64,000 nucleotides of DNA from WHSW01 sp963749365 (GTDB lineage: Bacteria > Actinomycetota > Thermoleophilia > Solirubrobacterales > 70-9). Location: NCBI GenBank assembly GCA_963749365.1, contig CAVVME010000003.1, positions 372,001-436,000 on the forward strand, given 5' to 3'. Within the stretch, counting starts at the first letter, position 1. Each line of letters opens with the position of its first letter. The notes beneath the pieces were generated by a model, which saw only the letters and a list, made by a program, of their open reading frames with translations, ran no database searches and was not told where the DNA came from. The position numbers were made by a program, and so were the translations under genes. This document shows, one piece after another, positions 8,212 through 19,497 of the stretch.

Positions 8212-8796
8212 GTGACTAACGCGCCCACCAGGGTGGTGCTCGACGGCGACGATCTGCGCCGCGTCCTCGTCCGGATCGCGCACGAGATCGTCGAGAAGAA
8301 CCCGGCCCCGAGCCGGCTGGCGCTGGTCGGCATCCACACCCGCGGGGCGGTGCTGGCGCGGCGCCTGCATGCGCTGGTGGGGGAGCTGATCGGGTCCGAG
8401 CTGCCGCTCGGCGACCTCGACATCTCCTTCTATCGCGACGACCTGCCCAACCGCGAGCCCAGCGCCCAGCCGGTCGTCCACTCCTCGCACCTCGACTTCG
8501 AGCTCGACGGCCGCACCGTGGTCCTGATCGACGACGTCCTGTTCACCGGGCGCACCGCGCGGGCGGCGATCGACGCCCTGTTCGACTACGGCCGCCCGCA
8601 GCGGATCCAGCTCGCGGTGCTCGCGGACCGCGGCCACCGTGAGCTCCCGATCCGCCCCGACTACGTCGGCAAGAACCTGCCGACCGCCCGTGACGAGCGC
8701 GTCTTCGTGCGCCTCGATGAGATCGATGAGACCGATGAGGTGACGATCGACGCCGTGCCGACGGCGTCGGGCGCCGCCACCGAGGAGGAGAGATGA
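8212..8796 (+). CDS. pyrR: PyrR: pyrimidine operon regulator / uracil phosphoribosyltransferase
   Basis: RNA-binding attenuator protein with a phosphoribosyltransferase fold, 194 residues. Typical blocks are RIAHEIVEKN, LVGIHTRGAVLARRL, DISFYRDDL, the PRPP loop VVLIDDVLFTGRTARAAIDAL and LAVLADRGHRELPIRPDYVGKN. GTG at 8212 is preferred over TTG at 8209 because AAGGAG then sits at normal spacing. The stop overlaps the pyrB start (ATGA). It should bind the hairpin just upstream when UMP is abundant and shut down the whole pyr block. Confidence 0.93.
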   Translation: MTNAPTRVVLDGDDLRRVLVRIAHEIVEKNPAPSRLALVGIHTRGAVLARRLHALVGELIGSELPLGDLDISFYRDDLPNREPSAQPVVHSSHLDFELDGRTVVLIDDVLFTGRTARAAIDALFDYGRPQRIQLAVLADRGHRELPIRPDYVGKNLPTARDERVFVRLDEIDETDEVTIDAVPTASGAATEEER

Positions 8797-9764
8797 GGCA
8801 CCTGCTGGCGATCGAGGACCTCGAGCGCACCGACATCGAGCGGATCATGGAGCGGGCGCTGAGCTTCGCCGAGGTCGGGCGCCGCGACATCAAGAAGGTG
8901 CCGACCCTGCGCGGGCGCACGATCGTCAGCCTCTTCTACGAGTCGAGCACCCGGACCAGCTCCTCGTTCGAGCTCGCCGCCAAGCGGCTCTCCGCCGACG
9001 TGATCTCGATCAAGTCCGCCGGCTCCGCGGTCGACAAGGGCGAGTCGCTGCGGGACACGATCGCGACCCTCTCCGCCTACGCGCCCGAGGCGATCGTGAT
9101 CCGCCATCCCCATGCGGGCGCGGCGAAGCTGGTCACCGGCTGGACCTCGGCCGCGGTGATCAACGCCGGCGACGGCAAGCACGAGCACCCGAGCCAGGCG
9201 CTGCTCGACGCCTACACGCTGCTCGACCAGCTCGGCTCGCTGGAGGGGAGGCGGATCTGGATCGTCGGCGACGTCCTTCACAGCCGGGTCGCCCGCTCGT
9301 GCGCGCTCTGCTTCCGGGCGATGGGCGCCCAGGTCACCCTCTGCGGGCCGCCGACCCTGATCCCCCGCGAGGCCGCCGAGGCGCTCGGCGCCGAGGTCGC
9401 CTACGACCTCGGGCGGCTCGGCGAGGCCGACGTCGTCTACGCCCTGCGGATGCAAAAGGAGCGCATGGGGGAGTCGTTCGTGCCCTCGATCCGCGAGTAC
9501 GTCGCCCACTACCAGATCGATTCGCGCCGGCTCGGCCCGCGACAGCTGCTCATGCACCCGGGGCCGGTCAATCGAGGGATCGAGCTCTCGCCCGACGTGA
9601 TCGACGGCCCCGCCTCGCTGATCACCGCCCAGGTGGAAAGTGGCCTCGTCGTCCGGATGGCGATCCTCTACGAGATCCTCGCCGGCGGCGAGCACCGGGG
9701 CTCCGGCGCCCGGCGCGCGGACGCCGAGCTGCCGGCGCCGACCCCGATCGGGGAGCCCGCCTAG
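8793..9764 (+). CDS. pyrB: Aspartate carbamoyltransferase catalytic subunit
   Basis: Condenses carbamoyl phosphate with L-aspartate, the committed step of UMP synthesis. The 323 residues include FYESSTRTSSSFELAAKRL (carbamoyl-phosphate site STRT), KSAGSAVDKGESLRDT, HEHPSQALLDAYTL, IVGDVLHSRVARS and LLMHPGPVNRGIEL. No pyrI regulatory subunit follows. The ATG overlaps the pyrR stop by four bases and the stop overlaps the GTG of pyrC, so the three genes are translationally coupled. Confidence 0.95.
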   Translation: MRHLLAIEDLERTDIERIMERALSFAEVGRRDIKKVPTLRGRTIVSLFYESSTRTSSSFELAAKRLSADVISIKSAGSAVDKGESLRDTIATLSAYAPEAIVIRHPHAGAAKLVTGWTSAAVINAGDGKHEHPSQALLDAYTLLDQLGSLEGRRIWIVGDVLHSRVARSCALCFRAMGAQVTLCGPPTLIPREAAEALGAEVAYDLGRLGEADVVYALRMQKERMGESFVPSIREYVAHYQIDSRRLGPRQLLMHPGPVNRGIELSPDVIDGPASLITAQVESGLVVRMAILYEILAGGEHRGSGARRADAELPAPTPIGEPA

Positions 9765-11138
9765 TGGCCGCTGCGGACCCGGGCGGGCGTCCGATCTCCT
9801 CGCTGGACTGGCGTCGCGGCTCGGGCGAGCCCGAGCCCGATCTGATCCTCAGCGGCGCCAGGGTGCTCGATCCGCGTTCCGGGATCGATGCCGCGCACGA
9901 CGTCGTCGTCCGCGGCGGCGAGATCGCCGAGCTGACGGCGCCGGGCACGGGCCGCAGCGACGATGCGGAGCTGATCGACGCGACCGGGCGCTGTGTCCTG
10001 CCGGCCTTCTTCGATCCCCACGTTCACCTGCGCACCCCCGGGCGCGAGGACGAAGAGGACATCGAGACCGGCTCGCGGGCGGCGGCGGCCGGCGGCTTTT
10101 GCGGGATCGTCGCGATGGCGAACACCGAGCCCCCGGTCGACACCGCGGCGGACGTCGCCTCGCTGCGCGAGCAGGCGCGCGAGCAGGCGGCGGTCCCAAT
10201 CGGGTTCTGCGCCTGCGTCACCCGCGGCATGGCCGGCACGGAGCTGACCGAGATGGCCGAGCTTGCCGAGACCGGCGCGGTCGGCTTCAGCGACGACGGG
10301 ATGCCGATCGCCAGCGCCCGGGTGCTGCGCCGGGCGCTTCAATACCAGCGCCTCGCCGGCGTGCCGATCGCCCTGCACGAGGAGGATCCCGAGCTCTCCA
10401 AGGGCGGCTCGATGCACGAGGGGGCCGTCTCGGCCGGGCTCGGGATCGGCGGCATCCCCTCGATCTCGGAGTCGACGATGATCGCTCGCGACGCCGCCGT
10501 CGCTGCCTTCGAGGACGGGCGGATCCACGTCCAGCACCTCTCGGCGGCCGAGTCGGTCGCCGCGGTCGAGGCGGCGAAGGCGGCCGGCGTCAAGCTCACC
10601 TGCGAGGCGAGCCCGCACCACCTGACGCTCACCGACGACTCGGTCCGGACCCTCGACGCGCGCTTCAAGATGAACCCGCCGCTGCGCTCCGAGCTCGATC
10701 GCCAGGCGCTGATCGACGGCCTGCGCTCGGGGGCGATCGATTGCATCGCCACCGATCACGCCCCGCACTCGCGCGACGAGAAGGAGGTCCCGTTCGAGCA
10801 GGCGGCGATGGGCGTGATCGGCCTCGAGACCGCGTTCTCGGTCGTCTACACCGAGCTGGTGCTCGCCCGGCGTGCTCGAGCTGGCGACGCTGGTCGAGCG
10901 GCTGACCGCGGGCGCCGCCGCGTTCGGGTTCGCGATCCCGCGGGTCGAGCCCGGCGCCGAGGCCAACCTGGTGCTGGTCGACACCGAAGCCGAGTGGGAG
11001 GCCGGGGCGGAGGACTGGGAGAGCCGCTCGCACAACTCCTGCTTCTCGGGGATGGCGCTGCGCGGCCGGGTGCTGATGACCGTCGCCGGGGGGCGGGTCG
11101 CCTACCGGCAGCGCAGCTTCGCGCTGGGCGTGGCATGA
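9764..11138 (+). CDS. pyrC: Dihydroorotase (frameshifted in this sequence)
   Basis: Type I dihydroorotase, zinc amidohydrolase of about 457 residues after repair. It starts at GTG 9764 inside the pyrB stop. Motifs are DLILSGARVLDPRSG, DPHVHLRTPGREDEEDIETG (HxH zinc site), MANTEPPVD, FSDDG (the Asp typical of type I), HVQHLSAAES, CEASPHHLTL and ATDHAPHS. After YTELVLA the frame is lost; deleting one C of the CCC at 10866-10868 joins it to GVLELATLVERLTAG and the C-terminus ending at 11138. The length of 1375 bases is one over a multiple of three, supporting a one-base insertion. Confidence 0.9.
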
Positions 11139-11692
11139 GCGGCAAGCTTGAGCGCGAGCGGGCGACTCTTGTCGTGATCGACGTCCAGGAGGCGTTTCGC
11201 AAGGTCCTGCCCTCGTTCGACGACGTCACCCGCGCGACCGCAGCCTTGATCGGCGGCGCCGAGGCGACCGGGGTGCCGATCATCGTCACCGAGCAGTATC
11301 CGCAGGGCCTCGGCAGCACGGCCGAGGAGGTTGCCGCGAGCCTGCCCGACGGAGTCGAGCCGCTGGAGAAGGTCTGCTTCTCGGCCGCCGAGGCCGAGGG
11401 CTTCGAGCTCGGGTTGCGCGATCAGGCGATCGTCTGCGGGATCGAGACCCACGTCTGCGTCAACCAGACCGTGCTCGACCTGCTCGACCAGGACGTCGAG
11501 GTCCACCTGGTCGCCGACGCGGTCGGCTCGCGAAGCGAGGACAACCGCCGCGTCGGGCTGGCCAAGGCCGAGCGCGCCGGAGCGGTGCTGACCAGCGTCG
11601 AGACGGCGCTGTTCGAGCTCGTCGGCCGCGCCGGCAGCGACGAGTTCAAGCGGGTGCAGAAGCTGGTCCTCGAGTTCGCGCCGAACGAGTGA
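11135..11692 (+). CDS. Isochorismatase-family cysteine hydrolase
   Basis: A 185-residue hydrolase of the isochorismatase/nicotinamidase superfamily. The triad is visible: Asp in LVVIDVQEAF (about residue 15), Lys in LEKVCFSA, and Cys108 in GIETHVCVNQT. The GIETHVCV form, with EQYPQGLG upstream, resembles YcaC/isochorismatase-like hydrolases of unassigned substrate more than nicotinamidases. It starts in a four-base overlap with pyrC and ends in an overlap with carA, so it is a true member of the pyr operon. A role in hydrolysing a pyrimidine-related amide is possible but unproven. Confidence 0.85.
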   Translation: MSGKLERERATLVVIDVQEAFRKVLPSFDDVTRATAALIGGAEATGVPIIVTEQYPQGLGSTAEEVAASLPDGVEPLEKVCFSAAEAEGFELGLRDQAIVCGIETHVCVNQTVLDLLDQDVEVHLVADAVGSRSEDNRRVGLAKAERAGAVLTSVETALFELVGRAGSDEFKRVQKLVLEFAPNE

Positions 11693-12864
11693 AACAAGGC
11701 GCCTCAACAGCGGCGCGGCTCGGCTCCGTCCTCACGGACTCCGCCTCACAACCCGGGTTCATCCTGCTCGAGGACGGGACCCGGTTCGACGGCGAGCTGG
11801 TCGCGAGCGGGGGCGAGGTGACCGGGGAGGTCGTCTTCAACACCTCGATGACCGGCTATCAGGAGGCGGTCACCGACCCCAGCTACGCGGGCCAGATCAT
11901 CACCTTCACCTATCCCCTGGTCGGCAACTACGGGGTCGGCGCGGCGGCGATGGAGTCCGATCGGGTGCACGCCCGCGGCGTGGTCATGCGCGAGGCCAAG
12001 AACGGCGAGGACGCCGCCGAGGCCGAGGGGGGCTGGCTCGACTGGCTCGACGCCTGCGGGATCCCGGCGATCAGCGGCGTCGACACGCGCACCCTCGTGC
12101 GCCGGATCCGCGACCGCGGTGCGATGCGCGGCGGGATCTTCACCGCCGAGGTCGGCGAGGCGGAGGCGCGCCAGCGCGTCGGCGCCGAGCCGCCGATGGA
12201 CGGCGCCGATCTCGCCCGCCGGGTCAGCCCCGGCGAGCCGGTCGAGATCGCCGGCGAGGGCCCGCACGTGGTCGGGATCGACACCGGGATCAAGCTGAGC
12301 ATCATTCGCCAGCTTCGCGAGCGCGGCTGCCGGCTGACCCTGCTGCCGTGCTCGGCTTCCGCCGAGCAGGTGCTCGGGCTCGAGCCCGACCTCGTATTCC
12401 TCGCCAACGGGCCCGGCGACCCGGCGGCGCTCGACTACGTGGTCGAGACCGTGCGGGGGGTGGTCGGGCGCCGGCCGGTGGTCGGGATCTGCCTCGGCCA
12501 CCAGCTCCTCTGCCGGGCGGTCGGCCTGGAGACGTTCAAGCTCCCCTTCGGCCATCGCGGCGCCAACCACCCGGTCAAGGACCTGGCGACGGGCAAGATC
12601 GACATCACCTCCCAGAACCACGGCTTCGCCGTCCGCCCGCCCGACGGCGGCGAGACGATCGACGCCGACGAGCCGGTTCGCTGGCAGACCGACTTCGGCG
12701 CCGCCGAGCTCACCCATCTGAACCTCTACGACCGCACCGTCGAGGGGCTGGCGCTGCGCGACGTGCCCGGCTGCACGGTCCAGTACCACCCCGAGGCCGG
12801 CCCGGGCCCTCATGACGCGCGCTATCTGTTCGATCGCTTCCTGAAGCTGGCGGAGGCGGCCTGA
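11689..12864 (+). CDS. carA: Carbamoyl-phosphate synthase small subunit (glutaminase)
   Basis: Hydrolyses glutamine and passes ammonia to CarB. The 391-residue chain has the CarA N-domain (FILLEDGTRFDGELV, FNTSMTGYQEAVTDPSYAGQI, FTYPLVGNYG) and a class I glutamine amidotransferase domain with nucleophile Cys268 in VGICLGHQLL, then TSQNHGFAV and the catalytic HPE of QYHPEAGPGP. The GTG start overlaps the previous stop. Separated from carB by one small gene, which is unusual since carA and carB are normally adjacent. Confidence 0.95.
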   Translation: MKQGASTAARLGSVLTDSASQPGFILLEDGTRFDGELVASGGEVTGEVVFNTSMTGYQEAVTDPSYAGQIITFTYPLVGNYGVGAAAMESDRVHARGVVMREAKNGEDAAEAEGGWLDWLDACGIPAISGVDTRTLVRRIRDRGAMRGGIFTAEVGEAEARQRVGAEPPMDGADLARRVSPGEPVEIAGEGPHVVGIDTGIKLSIIRQLRERGCRLTLLPCSASAEQVLGLEPDLVFLANGPGDPAALDYVVETVRGVVGRRPVVGICLGHQLLCRAVGLETFKLPFGHRGANHPVKDLATGKIDITSQNHGFAVRPPDGGETIDADEPVRWQTDFGAAELTHLNLYDRTVEGLALRDVPGCTVQYHPEAGPGPHDARYLFDRFLKLAEAA

Positions 12865-13291
12865 TGAGCAATGTCGAGCTCCTTCGTGAGTTCTGGCGCC
12901 TGTGGCGAAATGACGGCTTCGACGAGCTGCTGGCGCGCTACGACGACTTCTTCACCGAGGACCTCGAGTGGCACTCGCCGGTCGCGAGGATGACCGGACG
13001 GAGCTACGTCGGACGCGCCGGGCTCGCGGCCCACCTCGCGGACCTGCGGGAGAGCTTTACCGACATCAAGGCCGATCCGACGAAGATCGCCGAGATCGCG
13101 CCCGACGTCGTCCGCAGCGACGTCCTGATCCACGGCGAGGGACCGACGAGCGGCGTCACCGTCGACGCGCCGCTGCTCGCACTGGGACGCCTGCGAGACG
13201 GCCGCATGTGCTGGGTCTGGGCCTCGTTCGACCTCGGGGAGGGTGAGCGGATGGCGAGCGAGATCACGATGGGAGCGGAGCAGGCGAGCTG

Positions 13292-13292
<1 letters not shown>
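12864..13292 (+). CDS. NTF2-like (SnoaL-type) protein inserted between carA and carB
   Basis: A 142-residue protein of the NTF2/SnoaL cone fold: MSNVELLREFWRLW at the start, RYDDFFTEDLEWHSP, a GRSYVGRAGLAAHLADL helix, and a beta-rich C-terminal half ending in CWVWASFDLGEGERM. This fold serves as a small-molecule pocket or an enzyme; no catalytic set can be assigned. It is stop-start coupled to both carA (one-base overlap TGATG) and carB, so it is made in step with the synthase. Whether it helps carbamoyl-phosphate synthesis or is a passenger is unknown. Confidence 0.75.
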
Positions 13293-16401
<3,109 letters not shown>

Positions 16402-16405
<4 letters not shown>

Positions 16406-17277
16406 CCGCGGCCAGCGGCCAGCGGCCAGCCAGCGGCGATCGAGTTCTGGCGCCGTTCGGCAGGCGCGCATGCGAGGTCGTCGCCAACGAGCCGACCGGC
16501 GGCTACCGCCTGCTCGCCGCCCTCGACCGTGAGGGCCCCGAGCCCGAGCCGGGGCAGTTCTACATGCTCACCGGCGAGCGCTGGGGCTCGGAGGCGGGCC
16601 GGCCCTACCTGCCGCGCGCGTTCTCGGTCGCCGCGGCGGCCCCCGGGGAGGGGGGACTGCGCCTGGACTTCCTGCTCGAGGCCGTCGGGCCCGGGACGCG
16701 GGCGCTCGCCTCGCTGGCGCCGAGCGAGACGCTATGGGTCACCGGACCGCTCGGGCGCCCGTTCTCCGGGCCCGCCGAGCTGGCGCCGGTCGCCGCGGGG
16801 GCGATCCTGGTCGGCGGCGGGATCGGGATCGCGCCGCTCGCGATCCTGCGCCGCCGCCTCGCCGAGCGGGGCGTCGCCCAGCGCACCCTGCTCGGCTTTC
16901 GCGATCGCGCCCACTCGGGCGGGCTCGAGCTCTTCGACTGCTCGGAGATCCGGCTCGCCTACGAGGACGGCCACAGCGGCCATCGGGGCTACGTCACCGA
17001 CCTGCTCGCGGCGCTGCTCGAGGGCGACGACGCGGACAGCGCCTGCGTCTATGCCTGTGGCCCGCCGGCGATGCTGGAGGCCGTGCGGGCGCTCTGCGCC
17101 GCGCGCGAGGTCGCGGCCGAGCTGGCGATGGAGGCGCCGATGGCATGCGGGTTCGGCTCCTGCTTCGGCTGCGCGGTGCCGCTCGCCGGCGGCGGCTATA
17201 TGCGGCTGTGCGTGGATGGGCCGACCGTGAGGGCGAGTGCGATCGAGACGGCACTCGTCGCGGGAGTCGGGCATTGA
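16402..17277 (+). CDS. pyrK: Dihydroorotate dehydrogenase electron-transfer subunit
   Basis: Iron-sulfur flavoprotein partner of class 1B dihydroorotate dehydrogenase, passing electrons from PyrD to NAD. The 291 residues hold a ferredoxin-reductase-like FAD domain (PGQFYMLT, YLPRAFSVAAA), an NAD domain (AILVGGGIGIAPLAIL, VYACGPPAML) and the C-terminal [2Fe-2S] cluster cysteines in MACGFGSCFGCAVP with a fourth Cys in YMRLCVDGP. It overlaps both neighbours. The pyrK-pyrD pair shows a class 1B enzyme rather than the membrane class 2 enzyme common in other Actinobacteria. Confidence 0.92.
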
Positions 17278-18186
17278 TCGACCTCTGCGGGATCCGAGCT
17301 CGAGCACCCCGTGATCAACGGCAGCGGCACGTTCGACGCGATCGCGGCCCGGCGGGCTTTCGGCGACCAGCTCGACGCCCGGTTTCCGTTCAGCGCCTAC
17401 GTCTCGAAGACGATCACGCTCGAGCCGCGGGCCGGCAACCCGCCGCCGCGTCTGTACGAGACGCCAGCCGGGATGGTGAACTCGATCGGGCTCCCGAACC
17501 GCGGCCTGGAGGGCTTTCTGGCCGATGACCTGCCGCAACTCCAATCGCTGCCGGTGCCGCTGATCGTCTCGGTGATGGCCGACAGCCACGAGGGCTTCGC
17601 GACCCTGGTCGAGCGGGTCGCCGAGCGCGACGAGGTGGCGGCGATCGAGCTCAATATCTCCTGCCCGAACGTCGAGTCGGGTCTGATCGTCGGCGAGCGG
17701 CCCGAGGAGGCGTTCAGCCTGCTCGAGGACCTGCGGGAGCTGACCGCGAAACCGCTGATCGTCAAGCTCACCCCCAACTGTGCCGACCCGGCCGCGGTCG
17801 CCGAGGGCGCGCAGGGCGGCGGCGCGGACGCGGTCTCGCTGATCAACACGGTGCGCGCCACCGGCCTCGACCCCGGCACCCTCGAGCCCTGGCTGGGCGC
17901 GGGCAGCGGCGGACTCTCCGGCCCGGCGGTGCGGGCCCTGGCGCTGGACCAGGTCCGGCGCGTCGCCGCCGCGGTCTCGATCCCGGTGATCGGCATGGGC
18001 GGGATCGAAAGCGGCGCCGATGCGCTCGCCTTGATCGCCCTCGGAGCGGTCGCGGTCGCGGTTGGCACGGCGAGCTTTCGCGACCCGCTGGCGGCGGAAC
18101 GGGTGCGCTCGGAATTGGCCGCGGAGATCGAGCGGCGGGGGGTCGAGGGGCGGGTCGGGATCGGCCTGGCTTCCACCTCAGGTTGA
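17274..18186 (+). CDS. pyrD: Dihydroorotate dehydrogenase catalytic subunit, class 1B (frameshifted near start)
   Basis: Oxidises dihydroorotate to orotate with FMN. The main frame reads PVINGSGTFD, SKTITLEPRAGNPPPRL, NSIGLPNRGLEGF, ELNISCPNVESG (active-site Cys), VKLTPNC, SLINTVRATGLD and GMGGIESGADAL. Deleting one C of the CC at 17294-17295 extends it upstream to TTG 17274 as LIDLCGIELEHPVINGSG, the normal class 1 N-terminus, overlapping the pyrK stop. The 913 bases are one over a multiple of three. Without repair, GTG 17311 would be the start and the N-terminal strand would be missing. Confidence 0.9.
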
Positions 18187-18224
18187 GGTCGAAGCGAATT
18201 TCGCCGAAAACGCAGCCAACCCCC

Positions 18225-18252
18225 TTGCACCGTGGCCCAGCGGGGATATACT
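18225..18252 (+). promoter_or_regulatory. Promoter of mihF (leaderless type)
   Basis: TTGCAC at 18225-18230 and TATACT at 18247-18252 are separated by 16 bases, the best -35/-10 pair in the window. Transcription should begin near 18259, only a few bases before the GTG at 18263, and there is no ribosome site between them. Confidence 0.7.
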
Positions 18253-18262
18253 CGCCGCCGCC

Positions 18263-18598
18263 GTGGCCCCCTCTTCCGTCGAGACCTCCGCCGCCGTTCC
18301 CGAGAGGACCCACGAGCAGCGGATGCGGGCTCTGCGGCGGGCGAACGAGATCCGCTCCGCACGGGCGCGGCTGAAGCGGGACCTGAAGGGCGGCAAGGCG
18401 CAGATCGAGAAGCTGCTACTCGACCCGCCCGAGTACGTGCTCTCGGCGAAGGCGTTCGACATGATCCTCGCGGTGCCCAAGTACGGCCGGGTGAAGGCGA
18501 ACAAGATCCTCACCCAGTGCCGGATCTCGCCCTCGAAGACGATCGGCGGGCTCTCCGAGCGCCAGCGGACCGAGCTGGTCCACCTGCTGCGCCGCTAG
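18263..18598 (+). CDS. mihF: Integration host factor, actinobacterial type (mIHF)
   Basis: Small nucleoid-associated DNA-binding protein of 111 residues. The C-terminal two thirds match actinobacterial IHF: RTHEQRMRALRRANEIRSAR, LKRDLKGGKAQIEKLL, LLDPPEYVLSAKAFDMIL, PKYGRVKANKIL and ISPSKTIGGLSERQRTELVHLL, including a helix-two-turn-helix region. It lies directly before gmk and rpoZ, the classical order in Actinobacteria. The GTG start lies ten bases after the -10 box. Confidence 0.92.
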   Translation: MAPSSVETSAAVPERTHEQRMRALRRANEIRSARARLKRDLKGGKAQIEKLLLDPPEYVLSAKAFDMILAVPKYGRVKANKILTQCRISPSKTIGGLSERQRTELVHLLRR

Positions 18599-18626
18599 GC
18601 CGCCGCCGCGCGCTGAGGCTCCGCGG

Positions 18627-19184
18627 ATGGCAAAGGTGTTCGTGATCACCGGGCCCTCGGGAGTCGGCAAGGGCACCCTGATCGAGGTGCTTCGCGAGCG
18701 GGCGCCGAGCCTCGAGCTCTCCACCTCGGCGACTACGCGGGCGCCGCGTGCGGGCGAGCAGGACGGGCGCGACTACCACTTCCTCTCGCGCGAGGAGTTC
18801 GCCCGGCGCGCCGACGCGAACGAGTTTCTCGAGCACGCCGCATACTCGGGCAACCGTTACGGGACCCTGCGCTCGGAGGTCGAGCGCCGTCTCGCCGCCG
18901 GCAAGTCGGTGGTGCTCGAGATCGAGGTCCAGGGCGCGCGCCAGGTGCGCGCGGCGATGCCCGAGGCGGTGCTCGTGTTCATCGCCCCGCCCGACCCGGC
19001 GACCCTGCGCGAGCGGCTCGAGGGCCGCGGCACCGACGATCCGGCGGCGGTCGACGAGCGCCTGCGCACGGCCGAGCTCGAGCTCGACGCCCAGCAGGAG
19101 TTCCAGCATGTGGTCGTGAATGACGAGGTGGACGAGGCTGCCGAGGCACTGGAGCGGATCGTCCGGGGCGAGCTGCAGGCGTAG
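18627..19184 (+). CDS. gmk: Guanylate kinase
   Basis: Phosphorylates GMP to GDP with ATP. The 185 residues start MAKVFVITGPSGVGKGTL (P-loop) and include STSATTRAPRAGEQDGRDYHFLS (GMP-binding Ser and Arg), FLEHAAYSGNRYGT (conserved Tyr), LEIEVQGARQV and the lid region RLEGRGTDD. Length is typical for the bacterial enzyme. It sits between mihF and rpoZ and may be read from the mihF promoter 28 bases beyond that gene's stop. Confidence 0.96.
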   Translation: MAKVFVITGPSGVGKGTLIEVLRERAPSLELSTSATTRAPRAGEQDGRDYHFLSREEFARRADANEFLEHAAYSGNRYGTLRSEVERRLAAGKSVVLEIEVQGARQVRAAMPEAVLVFIAPPDPATLRERLEGRGTDDPAAVDERLRTAELELDAQQEFQHVVVNDEVDEAAEALERIVRGELQA

Positions 19185-19198
19185 GAGCGGCGAGTCTC

Positions 19199-19204
19199 TA
19201 CACT
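19199..19204 (+). promoter_or_regulatory. -10 element of rpoZ (leaderless type)
   Basis: TACACT ends seven bases before the GTG of rpoZ. No ribosome site lies between the two. Confidence 0.5.
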
Positions 19205-19211
19205 GCCCCCC

Positions 19212-19442
19212 GTGATCAAGCCACGAATCGACCAACTCCTCGACCGCACCGATTCCCATTACGCCGCCGTAGTCGTGGTGGCGAAGCGCGCCCGACAGCT
19301 GAACAGCTACTACCGGGCGCTGGGCGAGGGCAGCTATGAGGAGTTCACGCCGCCGATGGTTGACGCGCGAACCGACAACTACCTGACGATCGCGCTCGAA
19401 GAGCTCGCGGGCGGCAAGCTCGAGTACCGCTACCGCGCCTAG
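19212..19442 (+). CDS. rpoZ: RNA polymerase omega subunit
   Basis: A 76-residue omega subunit that helps assemble RNA polymerase around the beta-prime subunit. It begins IKPRIDQLLDRTDSHYAAVVVVAKRARQLNSYY, the conserved omega fold, with NYLTIALEELAGGKLEY at the C-terminus. It carries its own leaderless-type -10 element. Position after gmk and before coaBC is the standard arrangement. Confidence 0.93.
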   Translation: MIKPRIDQLLDRTDSHYAAVVVVAKRARQLNSYYRALGEGSYEEFTPPMVDARTDNYLTIALEELAGGKLEYRYRA

Positions 19443-19497
19443 CGGACCCCGCAAGCACACACCCGGAACCCGGCCAGGACCCGCGTAGGATCAGGGC

